Positions 46,321 to 55,730 of a stretch of 64,000 bases of DNA are shown piece by piece; the stretch's first letter is position 1, and every line of letters begins with the position of its first letter. The DNA lies in the NCBI RefSeq assembly GCF_014652515.1, contig NZ_BMYY01000004.1, forward strand, positions 282,480 to 346,479. The letters are read 5' to 3'. The DNA is from Bacterioplanes sanyensis (GTDB taxonomy: Bacteria; Pseudomonadota; Gammaproteobacteria; Pseudomonadales; Oceanobacteraceae). The notes below the pieces were generated by a model, which was not told where the DNA came from, searched no databases, and worked only from the letters and a program-made list of their open reading frames with translations. A program made the translations under genes and the position numbers.

Positions 46321-47279
46321 GGTTGATCTCCTACTGACCACGGCCCTCTCATAGAGGCAGCTATTTTTTCGGCGGTTGCCATGGGAACTTCGCCCACCAC
46401 CGTAATACGGTAGCGCTCGCCACTGTGTTCAACATGACGCACAACCGCCGAGGTCGCTCCCCATTGCTGGCGCATAGACGGCACATCGACATCCGCCTGG
46501 TGATCCACAAACACACTAAAAGCCGCCATACCATCGGTATACATCACCGTCGATAAATGCCCAGGGTGATGATCATCGCCACCGGCTGACGGCATAAATC
46601 CCGCTGGCAGCCAAGTCGGCGACCAGTTTACGGAGGCTTGAGTGGGGGCTGCGGCTGATTCCTTCAAGTGGCGAGCCATATGATGGCGCTGCTGTTGAGC
46701 GCTAAAATGCTCGCGAGGCAAGGCTATTCCAATATCAATATCAGCAAACTGCAAGCGCTCTAGCACCACACCATCCTGGCGCACCAAATCGGAACGCAGC
46801 AGTAGCGCAGTGTCAACATCCAGCCATAAGTCATAACCAAAGCGATGGTTATCTTTGGGAATCACCCTGACCACTTGCGCCGCACGCCCGGCAATGCGCT
46901 CTTGCGGCCCTAGAGCCAGTTGATACCAACCCTCGATATCACCGTGTTGACGAGCGAACTCAGCCGCCAGTGGGTTGCTGCTAGAAGGACTTAAACGCAC
47001 GACATGATCACCTGGATGAGTACAACTGACCGCGTGGCCACGGCGAATGACTTCACGCGGCTCACCCGTGAGGTGGATCAGCTTTTCATACTCAGTGTCA
47101 TCATGCACGGCATGACTAAACGACATGGTTTCCCAGCGCCGAGCGTCACCGTAAATCAGCACGCCCTGATAGTTCAGCTCTTTTAACGCATGGGACATTC
47201 GATCCAGCCAGCTGCGTGCATCATCGGCTTGCACTAAGCAAGCCGCCATCAGCAGCACTATGCCAGCTAGGTAGTTCAC
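46317..47279 (-). CDS. rseB: Sigma-E regulatory protein RseB/MucB
   Basis: A periplasmic protein that binds the anti-sigma factor RseA and senses lipopolysaccharide and lipoprotein intermediates. The signal peptide is NYLAGIVLLMAACLVQADD. The family features follow: ARSWLDRMSHALKELNYQGVLIY at the start of the mature protein and LPAGFMP in the C-terminal domain. 320 residues is normal. It overlaps rseA upstream and rseC downstream by four bases each. Confidence 0.95.
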   Translation of the reverse strand: MNYLAGIVLLMAACLVQADDARSWLDRMSHALKELNYQGVLIYGDARRWETMSFSHAVHDDTEYEKLIHLTGEPREVIRRGHAVSCTHPGDHVVRLSPSSSNPLAAEFARQHGDIEGWYQLALGPQERIAGRAAQVVRVIPKDNHRFGYDLWLDVDTALLLRSDLVRQDGVVLERLQFADIDIGIALPREHFSAQQQRHHMARHLKESAAAPTQASVNWSPTWLPAGFMPSAGGDDHHPGHLSTVMYTDGMAAFSVFVDHQADVDVPSMRQQWGATSAVVRHVEHSGERYRITVVGEVPMATAEKIAASMRGPWSVGDQP

Positions 47280-47965
47280 TGCTGCGCATCCCGCTGCTTT
47301 TCTGCTTGCACGGGTCGAGTGTGCACAGGCTGGCTGGCTTCAGCTGTACGCTCAGCAAAACTAGCCACCCGAGCGAAGGGCATCATGCCGCGACCAGTGT
47401 TCAACGCCGCATTTTCGGTGTGTTGCAGCACGTATTGCTGCAATTTACGCTGCGCCTCGGGCAAGGCTATGTCGCTACCGACAGGTTGGGATTCTTGGGC
47501 AACCAGCTGGCGCTCAGGCTGGGCAGGTAACATCACGGGTTGCGCCGTCAGTTGCGACTGAGACGGTACGGCCGCAGGACTGTGTGCGACCGGTATAGGT
47601 TGTGCAGATTCACTCTCTAGCCTCACTCCCAACAATACCGCCAACGTCACCGACGCAGCCACGGCACCGCCCGTCAGCCATTGCTGCCACTGACCTGAAG
47701 ACGTGGTTGTGGTTGCAGTTGCCGCTGGCTGAGCAGCCGGCACCTCATCCATCGGCTCACCATCAATGGCTTGGCGAATGCCGCGCGATAAATCAACGGT
47801 ACTGATGGCTTCATCGCGCATCAGGGCACCCATCATTTCATAGCGGGCCCAGGTTTGACTCAGCTCGGGGTTGTCATCCAACTCATTCAATAAGCGGCGC
47901 AGCTCCAGCTCGTCGGCCTCGCCATCTTTTAATGCGGACAAAGATTCTTTTAAACGCTCATGCAT
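47276..47965 (-). CDS. rseA: Anti-sigma-E factor RseA/MucA
   Basis: A single-pass anti-sigma factor that holds RpoE at the membrane until cleaved by DegS/AlgW and RseP. The cytoplasmic domain (HERLKESLSALKDGEADELE, TWARYEMMGALMRDE) is clear, the membrane segment is near residues 100-120 (GGAVAASVTLAVLLGV), and the periplasmic tail is glutamine-rich. About 229 residues against 194 in P. aeruginosa MucA, the difference being linkers. Start ATG at 47965, 16 bases after rpoE; a GTG three codons upstream is possible. Confidence 0.94.
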   Translation of the reverse strand: MHERLKESLSALKDGEADELELRRLLNELDDNPELSQTWARYEMMGALMRDEAISTVDLSRGIRQAIDGEPMDEVPAAQPAATATTTTSSGQWQQWLTGGAVAASVTLAVLLGVRLESESAQPIPVAHSPAAVPSQSQLTAQPVMLPAQPERQLVAQESQPVGSDIALPEAQRKLQQYVLQHTENAALNTGRGMMPFARVASFAERTAEASQPVHTRPVQAEKQRDAQQ

Positions 47966-47981
47966 AGTTATCACCCAACCT

Positions 47982-48569
47982 TCAGGCGCTCATGTTCAAC
48001 AAGGGCTGCATTTTTTTATCAATGGCTTCACGGGCACGAAAAATACGTGACCGCACGGTGCCAATCGGGCAATCCATCACCTCGGCAATTTCTTCGTAGC
48101 TCAGCCCATCCATTTCTCGCAATGTCACCGCGACTTTTAGCTCTTCTGGCAGCTCCGCAATGGCGGTAAAAACCACGTCACGCAGCTGCTCACGCTGCAA
48201 TAGGGCATCTGGCGTATCCACCTCTTTCATGCGATCTTCATCGGCGAAAAAGCTGGCATCCTCCAATTCGATGTCCTGGGTCGGCGTTTTACGCCCACGG
48301 CTAACTAAGAAATTTTTGGCGGTATTGACGGCGATGCGATACAGCCAGGTATAAAACTGACTGTCACCTCGAAAGCCCGGCAAGGCGCGGTAGGCTTTGA
48401 TAAAGGCTTCCTGGGTCACGTCCTGCGCTTCGGCATGATCGCTAACAAAGCGCCCGACCAAGGCCAAAATCTTATGCTGATACTTCATCACCAAAAGATC
48501 GAAGGCGCGTTTATCCCCGCGTTGCACCCGGGCTACCAGTTGTTTGTCGGTCTGCTCTGCATCCGGCAT
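47982..48569 (-). CDS. rpoE: RNA polymerase sigma-E factor (RpoE/AlgU)
   Basis: The extracytoplasmic-stress sigma factor. Region 2 is visible (DLLVMKYQHKILALVGRFV, DVTQEAFIKAYRALPGFRG, FYTWLYRIAVNTAKNFLVS), as is region 4 (LREMDGLSYEEIAEVMDCPI, GTVRSRIFRAREAI). I choose the ATG at 48569 (MPDAEQTDKQLV), giving 195 residues, close to AlgU's 193. The open frame extends 41 codons further with non-family sequence. An RpoE-type promoter lies about 150 bases upstream. Confidence 0.96.
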   Translation of the reverse strand: MPDAEQTDKQLVARVQRGDKRAFDLLVMKYQHKILALVGRFVSDHAEAQDVTQEAFIKAYRALPGFRGDSQFYTWLYRIAVNTAKNFLVSRGRKTPTQDIELEDASFFADEDRMKEVDTPDALLQREQLRDVVFTAIAELPEELKVAVTLREMDGLSYEEIAEVMDCPIGTVRSRIFRAREAIDKKMQPLLNMSA

Positions 48570-48717
48570 GTGTTTTTCCGTTGGTTTGACTCCGGCATGG
48601 CTGGCCGCTTGCGCGTGCATCACACCCTTTCCTCCCGTCATCATTGGTTTGGAAAAGGCATCGACCGCTGCCGTGCAAAGAACATAACACATGCGGCGAC
48701 GAATGCCTTACCTGCGC

Positions 48718-48745
48718 TCAGAACTCAGCTCAGGTAAATAGTTCC
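48718..48745 (-). promoter_or_regulatory. RpoE-type autoregulatory promoter of the rpoE operon
   Basis: On the minus strand GGAACT (48745-48740) and TCTGA (48722-48718) are 17 bases apart. This matches the known AlgU/RpoE consensus GAACTT-N16/17-TCTGA at nearly every position. It points to the rpoE-rseABC-mucD genes, which RpoE is known to autoregulate in relatives. Found by eye; the start site is not proven. Confidence 0.75.
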
Positions 48746-48748
48746 CCA

Positions 48749-48778
48749 GTGACAACACTCAGCCGCCAGCAGTATAGT
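48749..48778 (+). promoter_or_regulatory. Sigma70 promoter for nadB
   Basis: GTGACA (48749-48754) and TATAGT (48773-48778) are 18 bases apart, with five of six consensus bases each, and lie about 30 bases before the nadB ATG. The -35 box is only three bases from the opposing RpoE -35 element, so the two promoters are back to back. Confidence 0.55.
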
Positions 48779-48808
48779 GGCGAGCAGTTATTTTCACGTT
48801 GAGTTGGC

Positions 48809-50413
48809 ATGAATCAGTCGTTTACGTTTGACGTTCTTATTATTGGCAGTGGCGCTGCCGGCCTCACATTGGCGCTGTCGCTGCCGCCAGAAATGCAAGT
48901 CGCGGTGATCAGCAAAGAATCGCTGGAGGCGGGCTCAACTCGCTGGGCACAGGGCGGCGTTGCCGCCGTACTCACTCAAGAAGACAGCGTTGACGCCCAT
49001 GTTGCCGACACCCTAGATGCCGGCGCAGGGCTGTGCCATGAGCCCGCCGTGCGCTACACGGTGGAGCATTCGACCAGCGCCATTCACTGGTTAATTGAGC
49101 AAGGCGTGCCCTTTACCCGCGAAAACGGCGATTACCATCTCACCCGCGAAGGCGGACACAGCGCGCGGCGCATCATTCATGCTGCCGATGCCACCGGCTA
49201 TGCGCTGTCCGACACCTTATTAGCTCGGGCGCGCGAGCGCAGCAACTTGACCTTGCTGCACGACTACATGGCCATCGACTTAATCACCCGAGAAAAACTC
49301 GGCGTGCCTGGCCATGGCTGTGTAGGTGGCTATTTTCTCAACAATCAAACCGGTGAGGTCGATGTCATTACCGCGCGCGCCGTGGCGCTGGCCACCGGCG
49401 GTGCATCGAAAGCTTACTTGTATACCAGCAATCCGGATGGCGCTTCAGGCGACGGCATCGCCATGGCATTTCGTGCCGGCTGCCGGGTGGTCAATATGGA
49501 ATTTAATCAGTTCCATCCCACCTGCCTTTATCATCCGCAGGCCAAGTCCTTTTTGATTACTGAAGCGGTACGCGGTGAAGGTGGTCGCTTGCTGCTGCCC
49601 GATGGTCAGCCCTTTATGCAGCGTTTCGACCCGCGAGAAGAGCTAGCACCGCGTGATATTGTCGCCCGTGCCATCGACCATGAAATGAAACGCTTGGGCG
49701 CAGATTGCTTATTCCTAGACATCAGCCACAAGCCGGCCAAATTTATTCGCGAGCATTTCCCCACTATTTACGAACGCTGCCTACAGCTGGGCATTGATAT
49801 CACTCGCGATCCGATACCGGTTGTGCCAGCGGCCCATTACACTTGCGGCGGCGTTGCCACCGACCAGTTTGGTCGCACCGATATTCAAGGCTTATACGCC
49901 ATTGGCGAGACCGCCTGCACTGGGCTGCACGGCGCCAATCGCCTGGCCAGTAACTCGTTGCTCGAGTGTCTGGTGTTTGCCCGTGCCGCCGCCGAACACA
50001 TCAGCCAACACATAGATCGCAGCGAGCCCATTCCCTCGGCGCCGCACTGGGACGCCACCCAAGTGACCGACTCCGATGAAGACGTGGTGATTTCGCACAA
50101 CTGGGATGAGCTCAGACGCTTTATGTGGGACTACGTTGGCATTGTGCGCACCACCAAGCGCCTGCTGCGCGCTAAGCACCGGGTGACGCTGCTGCGCCAG
50201 GAAATCGAAGAGTTTTACAGCAACTACCGCGTCAGCCATGACCTGCTGGAGCTGCGCAACCTGGTGGATGTCGCCGACATGATCATTCGCTCGGCGCTGC
50301 TGCGCAAAGAATCTCGCGGCCTGCATTATTGTCGCGATTACCCAGACGCCCTGCCCAGGGCCTACGACACGGTATTAACGCCGAAATACTTGCGCGAGCT
50401 GGGCGAGTTGTAG
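48809..50413 (+). CDS. nadB: L-aspartate oxidase
   Basis: A FAD enzyme that oxidises aspartate to iminoaspartate, the first step of bacterial NAD synthesis. The FAD-binding loop is [15 protein letters not shown]. The succinate-dehydrogenase-like active region is [19 protein letters not shown], and [11 protein letters not shown] and [20 protein letters not shown] are family markers. 534 residues is normal. Divergence from rpoE is conserved in gammaproteobacteria. Confidence 0.97.
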   Translation: MNQSFTFDVLIIGSGAAGLTLALSLPPEMQVAVISKESLEAGSTRWAQGGVAAVLTQEDSVDAHVADTLDAGAGLCHEPAVRYTVEHSTSAIHWLIEQGVPFTRENGDYHLTREGGHSARRIIHAADATGYALSDTLLARARERSNLTLLHDYMAIDLITREKLGVPGHGCVGGYFLNNQTGEVDVITARAVALATGGASKAYLYTSNPDGASGDGIAMAFRAGCRVVNMEFNQFHPTCLYHPQAKSFLITEAVRGEGGRLLLPDGQPFMQRFDPREELAPRDIVARAIDHEMKRLGADCLFLDISHKPAKFIREHFPTIYERCLQLGIDITRDPIPVVPAAHYTCGGVATDQFGRTDIQGLYAIGETACTGLHGANRLASNSLLECLVFARAAAEHISQHIDRSEPIPSAPHWDATQVTDSDEDVVISHNWDELRRFMWDYVGIVRTTKRLLRAKHRVTLLRQEIEEFYSNYRVSHDLLELRNLVDVADMIIRSALLRKESRGLHYCRDYPDALPRAYDTVLTPKYLRELGEL

Positions 50414-50433
50414 AACGCCTTAAAAAAATTGGC

Positions 50434-50826
50434 TTAAAAATCCCGATACAAACAGCGCCGCAGCTGGCGAAAGTCCTCGTCGCTGCGGAATTGATCGGCC
50501 AATAGCAGCCAATATTGCCAAGGCCAATGGCCGTACTGCAGCTTGACTTGGTCGGCGCGACGAACGGACCCAGGGCGAATAAAAAACTCATATTGCTGGC
50601 CATTGTGCTGCCACCACCAGCGCTGCCCGTCGCAGCCCAAGTGCAGGGGGCTAACGGCACGGCGGCAACCCAGCCGCAGCAGCACCGGCACACACAACAG
50701 CGGCCAATACAGCTGTTTAGTCACAGCCATCGCCAGCAATGCCAGCACCAAGCACGCCACTGCCAGCCATTGGCGGCGACGCAGCCGCATCGAGGGTTTT
50801 AGCTGCCACTCATGCCTGACGGGCAT
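50434..50826 (-). CDS. YgfX family membrane protein
   Basis: About 130 residues related to YgfX (CptA), a membrane protein encoded beside sdhE whose proposed roles include cell-division effects as a toxin. Two adjoining membrane segments are visible (WLAVACLVLALLAMAV and LYWPLLCVPVLLRLG), followed by a small domain (DGQRWWWQHNGQQYEF). The ATG at 50826 overlaps the sdhE end by 17 bases; a TTG at 50847 is an alternative. The toxin role is debated, and I make no claim for it here. Confidence 0.8.
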   Translation of the reverse strand: MPVRHEWQLKPSMRLRRRQWLAVACLVLALLAMAVTKQLYWPLLCVPVLLRLGCRRAVSPLHLGCDGQRWWWQHNGQQYEFFIRPGSVRRADQVKLQYGHWPWQYWLLLADQFRSDEDFRQLRRCLYRDF

Positions 50827-51064
50827 GGGCCAAGACAACCTCAACAATGTCTGCCAACTGCGAGTCTTCAGGCACTTGGCGTTCTAGAAAATAAGCGAAT
50901 AAATCGCTGTCTTCACACTCCAACAACTGAGCATAAGCCTGCTGGCGCTCTGGGCTTAAGCTGGCATAGGCGTTGTCGACAAAGGGCAACAGCAGCACAT
51001 CCAGCTCCAGCATGCCGCGGCGCGAGTGCCAGCGCAGGCGTTTAACTTCGGTTGATTCAGTCAC
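50810..51064 (-). CDS. sdhE: FAD assembly factor SdhE
   Basis: A small helical protein that promotes covalent FAD attachment to succinate dehydrogenase. The signature RLRWHSRRGMLELDVLL contains the conserved RGxxE flavinylation motif, and DNAYASLSPERQQAYAQLLECED follows. 84 residues is normal. It pairs with ygfX by overlap and is divergent from ygfZ, the usual layout. Confidence 0.95.
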   Translation of the reverse strand: MTESTEVKRLRWHSRRGMLELDVLLLPFVDNAYASLSPERQQAYAQLLECEDSDLFAYFLERQVPEDSQLADIVEVVLAHARQA

Positions 51065-51275
51065 ACGTTAATCCTCATACAACAGGGCGATCATTTTAGT
51101 GCCAGAGCGAGCGACATGACAGACCTGCGACCAACATCCACCGGCCATCGTAAGGCAAGCCCACATTTTGTGGCGTTATTCCGCCATCCGCTTTGCAGTA
51201 AACTGGCAGCTCTTGAATTTTGCCCGTCTGCCCAGATAACGGGTAGCCGAGCCATTAGCAAAGGTTGTGCATTGC

Positions 51276-52181
51276 ATGTCTGTCTCTGAACACGTAGCGG
51301 CCCTAGGCCGACTTGATCCGCAACAGGGTTTTCAGCCCCACGCCCAAACTACCGGTAACGCGACGCTCTTGAGTCAGATGAGCGTTTTAAGTATTGAAGG
51401 CAGTGATTGCGAGCGCTTTCTGCAAGGCCAATTAACTTGCGATGTATCCAAACTCGACGGCCAATGGCAGCTAGGGGCCTGCTGCAATGCCAAAGGACGC
51501 ATGGTGGCCAACTTTGTGATTGCCCGTCGCGGCGACGAGTGCCGTGTGCGCCTACCGGCCGATCAAGCCGAGGCATTGCTCAGCCACCTGAAGAAATACG
51601 CGGTCTTTTTTAAGGTCACGCTGAGCGTGCTGGACGACATTTGGGTGGTGGCACAGTGGCAACCGCAACAACACCAGCCAGAGCTTGCCAACGGCTGGCA
51701 ACTGCACTGGCAGGATCGCAGCGAACTGTGGCTCCCACAAACTGAGGCGCTGGAATGGCTGCAGCAGCAGTCGCTGTGCAGTGAGCAGCGCTGGCATGAA
51801 GATGACATCAACGCCGGTCTGGTATGGGTCACAGCCGCCACCCGCGAGCACTGGATTCCACAAAACATCGACTGGCACCGTCACGGCGGCGTCAGCTTTA
51901 ACAAAGGCTGCTATACCGGCCAAGAAATCGTGGCGCGCTTGCAATATCTGGGTAAGGCCAAAAAAGGACTGTTTCGTCTTAGCAGCGAGCAACCCGCTGA
52001 CTTCGATGCGCTGGCAACGATTCGGAGCAGCACAGGCAAAACCATCGGAGAGCTGGCCAGCTGGCGCCAGAGCAGCGGTCTTGGCTGGATCAACCTGAGC
52101 GCCGCAGACGACAATGCTATCAATATTGACGACACTCAGCTCAGCTGTGAGGCAATCGCCTATACTGAAGTCCACGAGTAA
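51276..52181 (+). CDS. ygfZ: Folate-binding Fe-S maintenance protein YgfZ
   Basis: A GcvT-like tetrahydrofolate-binding protein that keeps certain Fe-S enzymes active. The family signature K-G-C-Y-T-G-Q-E-I is present in NKGCYTGQEIVARLQYLG, and the N-terminal region has FLQGQLTCDVSKL. About 301 residues. The start is uncertain: ATG 51276 is used, and GTG 51267 also lies in frame with AAAGG nearby. Divergent from sdhE. Confidence 0.92.
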   Translation: MSVSEHVAALGRLDPQQGFQPHAQTTGNATLLSQMSVLSIEGSDCERFLQGQLTCDVSKLDGQWQLGACCNAKGRMVANFVIARRGDECRVRLPADQAEALLSHLKKYAVFFKVTLSVLDDIWVVAQWQPQQHQPELANGWQLHWQDRSELWLPQTEALEWLQQQSLCSEQRWHEDDINAGLVWVTAATREHWIPQNIDWHRHGGVSFNKGCYTGQEIVARLQYLGKAKKGLFRLSSEQPADFDALATIRSSTGKTIGELASWRQSSGLGWINLSAADDNAINIDDTQLSCEAIAYTEVHE

Positions 52182-52224
52182 AGCCATTGTGGCTGATAGC
52201 CAGACACCCAGTTAAGGACTTCGC

Positions 52225-53073
52225 ATGACTAACCTGGCAAAGCAGGTCAAAGATGACATCGTCGCCCAGATAAAAAACGATGAACTGGTATTGCCGACGC
52301 TGCCCGAAGTGGCTTTGAAGGTACGAGAGACAGCAGAAGATGTGGATGCCAGCATCAATGACCTGACCGCCATCATCGGCCAAGACCCAGCCCTGACGGC
52401 GCGCATCATCAAGGTCACCAACAGCCCACTGATTCGTGTTTCCAGCCAGATCACCGACTTGGCCACAGCAGTATCACGCTTGGGTATCAACTTCACCAGC
52501 AGCCTAGCCATTGGCTTGGCGATGGAGCAGATGTTCCAAGCGACCCACGACAACATCGACAAGCGCATGCGCGGATGCTGGTCACGCGCGATGGAAATTG
52601 CCGCCTCAGCCCAAGTGCTGGCTAAGCATTTCACCAGCCTACACTCAGATCAGGCGATGTTGGCCGGCTTGGTGCACCAAATCGGCATGCTACCGATTCT
52701 AAGCTATGCCGAAAATCATAATGACTTGCTGGCCGACAGCTTTTCACTGGATCTGGTGTTAGACAAACTGCACCCTACCCTCGGTGCCTACATTCTCAAG
52801 AGCTGGGAGTTTTCTCCCGAGCTGGTGGCAGTGCCACGCAACTACCTCAATCTTGATTATCAAGCGGAAGAAGCCACCTACGTTGACCTAGTCCAAGTAG
52901 CCACAGTGCAAAGCTATGTCGGCACGGAACACCCGCTGGGTCAGCTCGACAGCGCTCAACTGGGCTCATTTCAGCGTCTCGGGCTCGACAGTGACAATGA
53001 CATCACGCGTTGGGAATCCCTCAATGACGAAGTGGGTGAAACGCATTCTGCGATGGGTGGAGGTGTTGAATGA
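52225..53073 (+). CDS. HDOD domain protein (first of a tandem pair)
   Basis: An HD-related output domain protein. The opening matches the family (LPTLPEVALKVRETAEDVDASINDL, then DPALTARIIKVTNSPL), with the degenerate metal region LAGLVHQIGMLPILSYAENH. HDOD proteins lack hydrolase activity and act as signalling adaptors, for example in c-di-GMP or motility circuits; the partner is unknown. The stop overlaps the next HDOD gene by four bases. Confidence 0.9.
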   Translation: MTNLAKQVKDDIVAQIKNDELVLPTLPEVALKVRETAEDVDASINDLTAIIGQDPALTARIIKVTNSPLIRVSSQITDLATAVSRLGINFTSSLAIGLAMEQMFQATHDNIDKRMRGCWSRAMEIAASAQVLAKHFTSLHSDQAMLAGLVHQIGMLPILSYAENHNDLLADSFSLDLVLDKLHPTLGAYILKSWEFSPELVAVPRNYLNLDYQAEEATYVDLVQVATVQSYVGTEHPLGQLDSAQLGSFQRLGLDSDNDITRWESLNDEVGETHSAMGGGVE

Positions 53074-53888
53074 GCCGTCTCAGCAGTGAGATCACGCAGG
53101 CACTGGAAAGCGGTAGCCTGGCCATGCCGACGCTGCCCGATGTGGCACAAAACATTTTGCACAACAGCCAAGCAGATCAACTGACGGCACAGTCGCTCGC
53201 ACGCTTGGTAGAAGAAGACCCAGCCATTGCCGCCAATCTAGTGCGCATCAGCAACAGCCCATTAGTGGGCCGCCCCAATCACATCGCCGATTTAGCCACG
53301 GCCATTGGCCTACTGGGTGTTAGCTATTGTGCGCAACTGGCGCTAAGCCTAGCGCTTAAGCAGCTGTTTCATGCCCAGCACAAAGAAGTTAAACAACAGC
53401 TGGAGCAGACTTGGCGTCACAGCAGCGAGCAAGCAGCATTGTGCATGATGATGGCCAAAGATCTCGACGCCAGCCCAGGCGAGGCATTTCTGGCCGGACT
53501 ACTGCACCAGATTGGCCGTTTACCTGTGTTGCGTTGGTACGACCAGCAACAGCAGCCTGTGCAGCTAGATGAAGCACTGCAGCAGCAAGCGGAAGTCGGC
53601 CAACATTTGCTAGAGCATTGGCAATTTCCGGTGTTGCTGCAATCTGTGCCCATGATTCGCAACGACCTGAGTGACCCAGTACTGTATCTGGACCACCCAC
53701 CCGAGCAGCAAAGCCAAGAGCGCGTGCTCGACATCGTTGCGCTGGCCAGCTTTTTCTTAGAGCATCGGCCAGTAACCGAGTGGCCCGCCAGCGCCGTATT
53801 GCAGCGCTTGGACATTGCGCCAGACGAAGCCAGCAAAGCGGTGCAAACTTGGTCCAGTCTGGCGATACAGTCTAAGTGGCAGTCTTAA
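53070..53888 (+). CDS. HDOD domain protein (second of a tandem pair)
   Basis: 272 residues, paralogous to its upstream neighbour: MPTLPDVAQNILHNSQADQLT and DPAIAANLVRISNSPLVG mirror the first copy, with LAGLLHQIGRLPVLRWYD at the same place. The pair likely arose by duplication and is translationally coupled (ATGA), which suggests a heterodimer or one shared pathway. The stop shares TTAA with the convergent gene. Confidence 0.9.
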   Translation: MSRLSSEITQALESGSLAMPTLPDVAQNILHNSQADQLTAQSLARLVEEDPAIAANLVRISNSPLVGRPNHIADLATAIGLLGVSYCAQLALSLALKQLFHAQHKEVKQQLEQTWRHSSEQAALCMMMAKDLDASPGEAFLAGLLHQIGRLPVLRWYDQQQQPVQLDEALQQQAEVGQHLLEHWQFPVLLQSVPMIRNDLSDPVLYLDHPPEQQSQERVLDIVALASFFLEHRPVTEWPASAVLQRLDIAPDEASKAVQTWSSLAIQSKWQS

Positions 53889-55021
53889 AGGCCGGCCAGC
53901 GGATGCTCGTCCTCATTCCAAGGCGAAGCTGTTAACTGTGCCAGCCAGCTGGCTGGCACCTCCGCCGCACTGCGATGCTGCCATTTAGGGGCATTGTCTT
54001 TATCTACCACCATGGCGCGAATACCTTCGGCAAAATCTGGATGACGCACGGCCTGATACGCCAGCACCAGCTCCCACTGCACCACTTCTTTCAAACTCAT
54101 GCGCGCACCGCGACGCAGCTGCTCCATAATTAAGCAGGCCGTCGCTGGACAACCGTCGCGATAATTTTTCAGGCCTTGGTTGAGCCACTCGTGCTCACTG
54201 TGATAATGGCGCAAGCGCTCATCTAGGCGCGCCATCGGCTGATGACCTAGAGACTCCAAAGAGTTACCAAACAGCTCATGCAAATCCTGCCGCACCGCCT
54301 GCCAGTGACTTTCAACGCCACTTTCGTCAGTCATGCCAGTAAGCAAAGTACGAACTTGCTGATGGTTCATGGCGCGATTTTGCTGCCACGGCAATTGCTG
54401 TAAAGCGTCCAACATGGGTTGCCAATCGTCATCACCCAAAGTGTATTGAGTGAGTTTCAACTGGCGCGCATCGGCGGCATTAATGTGGCTCGCGCTCAAC
54501 CCCATCCAGTGCCCCATAGGGTAAGGCAAGCGCGCTAGGTAATAGCTCGCGGCCACGTCTGGGAACAAGCCGATGCGCACTTCTGGCCACGCCAATTTAA
54601 GCGAGCGACAACCAATGCGATGATTGGCCCCGATAAACAGCCCCAGGCCGCCGCCCATCACAAAGCCCTGCCCCCAGGCAATGAGCGGCTTAGTGAACTG
54701 GTGTACGCGATAGTTTTTGCCGTACTCCCCGCTGAAAAAGTCATCAGCATAACGGTAACGCTGTTTGCCTTTAGCCTGCATGCTGTCGTAAAGCTGGCGA
54801 ATATCGCCGCCAGCGCAAAACGCTTTATCACCGGCACCGCGCATCACTACCGCCACGATGCGATCGTCTTTTTGCCAGCGCTCCAGGGCTTCGCCTATCA
54901 TGCCCACCATCGCCAGATCGACGGCGTTCATGGCTTTGGCTTTATTCAGGGTTAAGACCCCAATGCGGTACGATTTGCCGCAACTCAGCTCTTCACTCAA
55001 AACAGCTTGTGTGGATGACAC
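53885..55021 (-). CDS. Enoyl-CoA hydratase/isomerase family, 3-hydroxyisobutyryl-CoA hydrolase-like
   Basis: 378 residues of the crotonase fold in the long form typical of 3-hydroxyisobutyryl-CoA hydrolase (valine breakdown). The oxyanion loop is KAFCAGGDIRQLYDSM, and the catalytic region MGGGLGLFIGANHRIG...WPEVRIGLFPDVAASYYLAR has the Glu/Asp of that subgroup. No other valine genes are nearby, so the substrate is inferred. It converges on the HDOD pair and is divergent from the unknown gene at 55060. Confidence 0.88.
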   Translation of the reverse strand: MSSTQAVLSEELSCGKSYRIGVLTLNKAKAMNAVDLAMVGMIGEALERWQKDDRIVAVVMRGAGDKAFCAGGDIRQLYDSMQAKGKQRYRYADDFFSGEYGKNYRVHQFTKPLIAWGQGFVMGGGLGLFIGANHRIGCRSLKLAWPEVRIGLFPDVAASYYLARLPYPMGHWMGLSASHINAADARQLKLTQYTLGDDDWQPMLDALQQLPWQQNRAMNHQQVRTLLTGMTDESGVESHWQAVRQDLHELFGNSLESLGHQPMARLDERLRHYHSEHEWLNQGLKNYRDGCPATACLIMEQLRRGARMSLKEVVQWELVLAYQAVRHPDFAEGIRAMVVDKDNAPKWQHRSAAEVPASWLAQLTASPWNEDEHPLAGL

Positions 55022-55059
55022 TGTCGACTCCTTTTCTGCACTGAGATTACACTGGCGCC

Positions 55060-55716
55060 ATGACCATATTACTCAGCCTTATTGTTGTCTCTATTATTAT
55101 TGCCCTGCTGTTGGCTCTGATGCTAGTCGACCGAGGTCGAAGAAATACACATTTGCAGCAGGTTGCCGACCAACTGGGCTTGCGCTATCGGCCTTATGCC
55201 AGCCTCAGCCAGCCCGTGCGCGAGGCACGTTTTCGATTGATTGAATGCGGCCAGTTTCGCCATTTTCGCTATTTGCTCGAAGGCAGCTTTCGCCAGCGGC
55301 CCGTCAACATATTTGATTACAGCCTGGTCAATCAACAGGGAACCGCGACGCAAACAGTGATCTTACTGCATTGCCCATTAGCGGTGGCAGACTGGCGCCT
55401 GCAACTGTGGCAGCAGGGCTGGTTGCACACAGACCCTCTAACTGATCCCGAACTGCAGCCACTGCAAACATTAAGCGCCCATCAAAAACCACCGGCGCTG
55501 CGCGACTGGCACCTGGCCAGTAACCAGCCAGGACGTCTGCACCAAGGCATCGATGCCTTAGCAGACTGGTGTTTGGCGCATCCCCACCTTCACATCGAAT
55601 ATGCGGCTGGCATGCTCATGCTGTACCGGCCACGCCACGAACTGGATGCCGAGCAATTGGAGCAAGCCCTGATCGCGGCTGACGATTTATGCCAACGCTT
55701 GCAGTCCATCACTTAA
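55060..55716 (+). CDS. Uncharacterised membrane-anchored protein
   Basis: 218 residues that I do not recognise. An N-terminal membrane helix (ILLSLIVVSIIIALLLALML) is followed by a soluble domain beginning LQQVADQLGLRYRPY, with two later segments around an LRDWHLAS loop. The pattern of a membrane anchor plus a DUF3137-like opening is common in proteins of unknown role. It is followed closely by the lipoprotein hydrolase gene and may be co-transcribed with it. Confidence 0.75.
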   Translation: MTILLSLIVVSIIIALLLALMLVDRGRRNTHLQQVADQLGLRYRPYASLSQPVREARFRLIECGQFRHFRYLLEGSFRQRPVNIFDYSLVNQQGTATQTVILLHCPLAVADWRLQLWQQGWLHTDPLTDPELQPLQTLSAHQKPPALRDWHLASNQPGRLHQGIDALADWCLAHPHLHIEYAAGMLMLYRPRHELDAEQLEQALIAADDLCQRLQSIT

Positions 55717-55730
55717 AGAGGTTTAAGACT

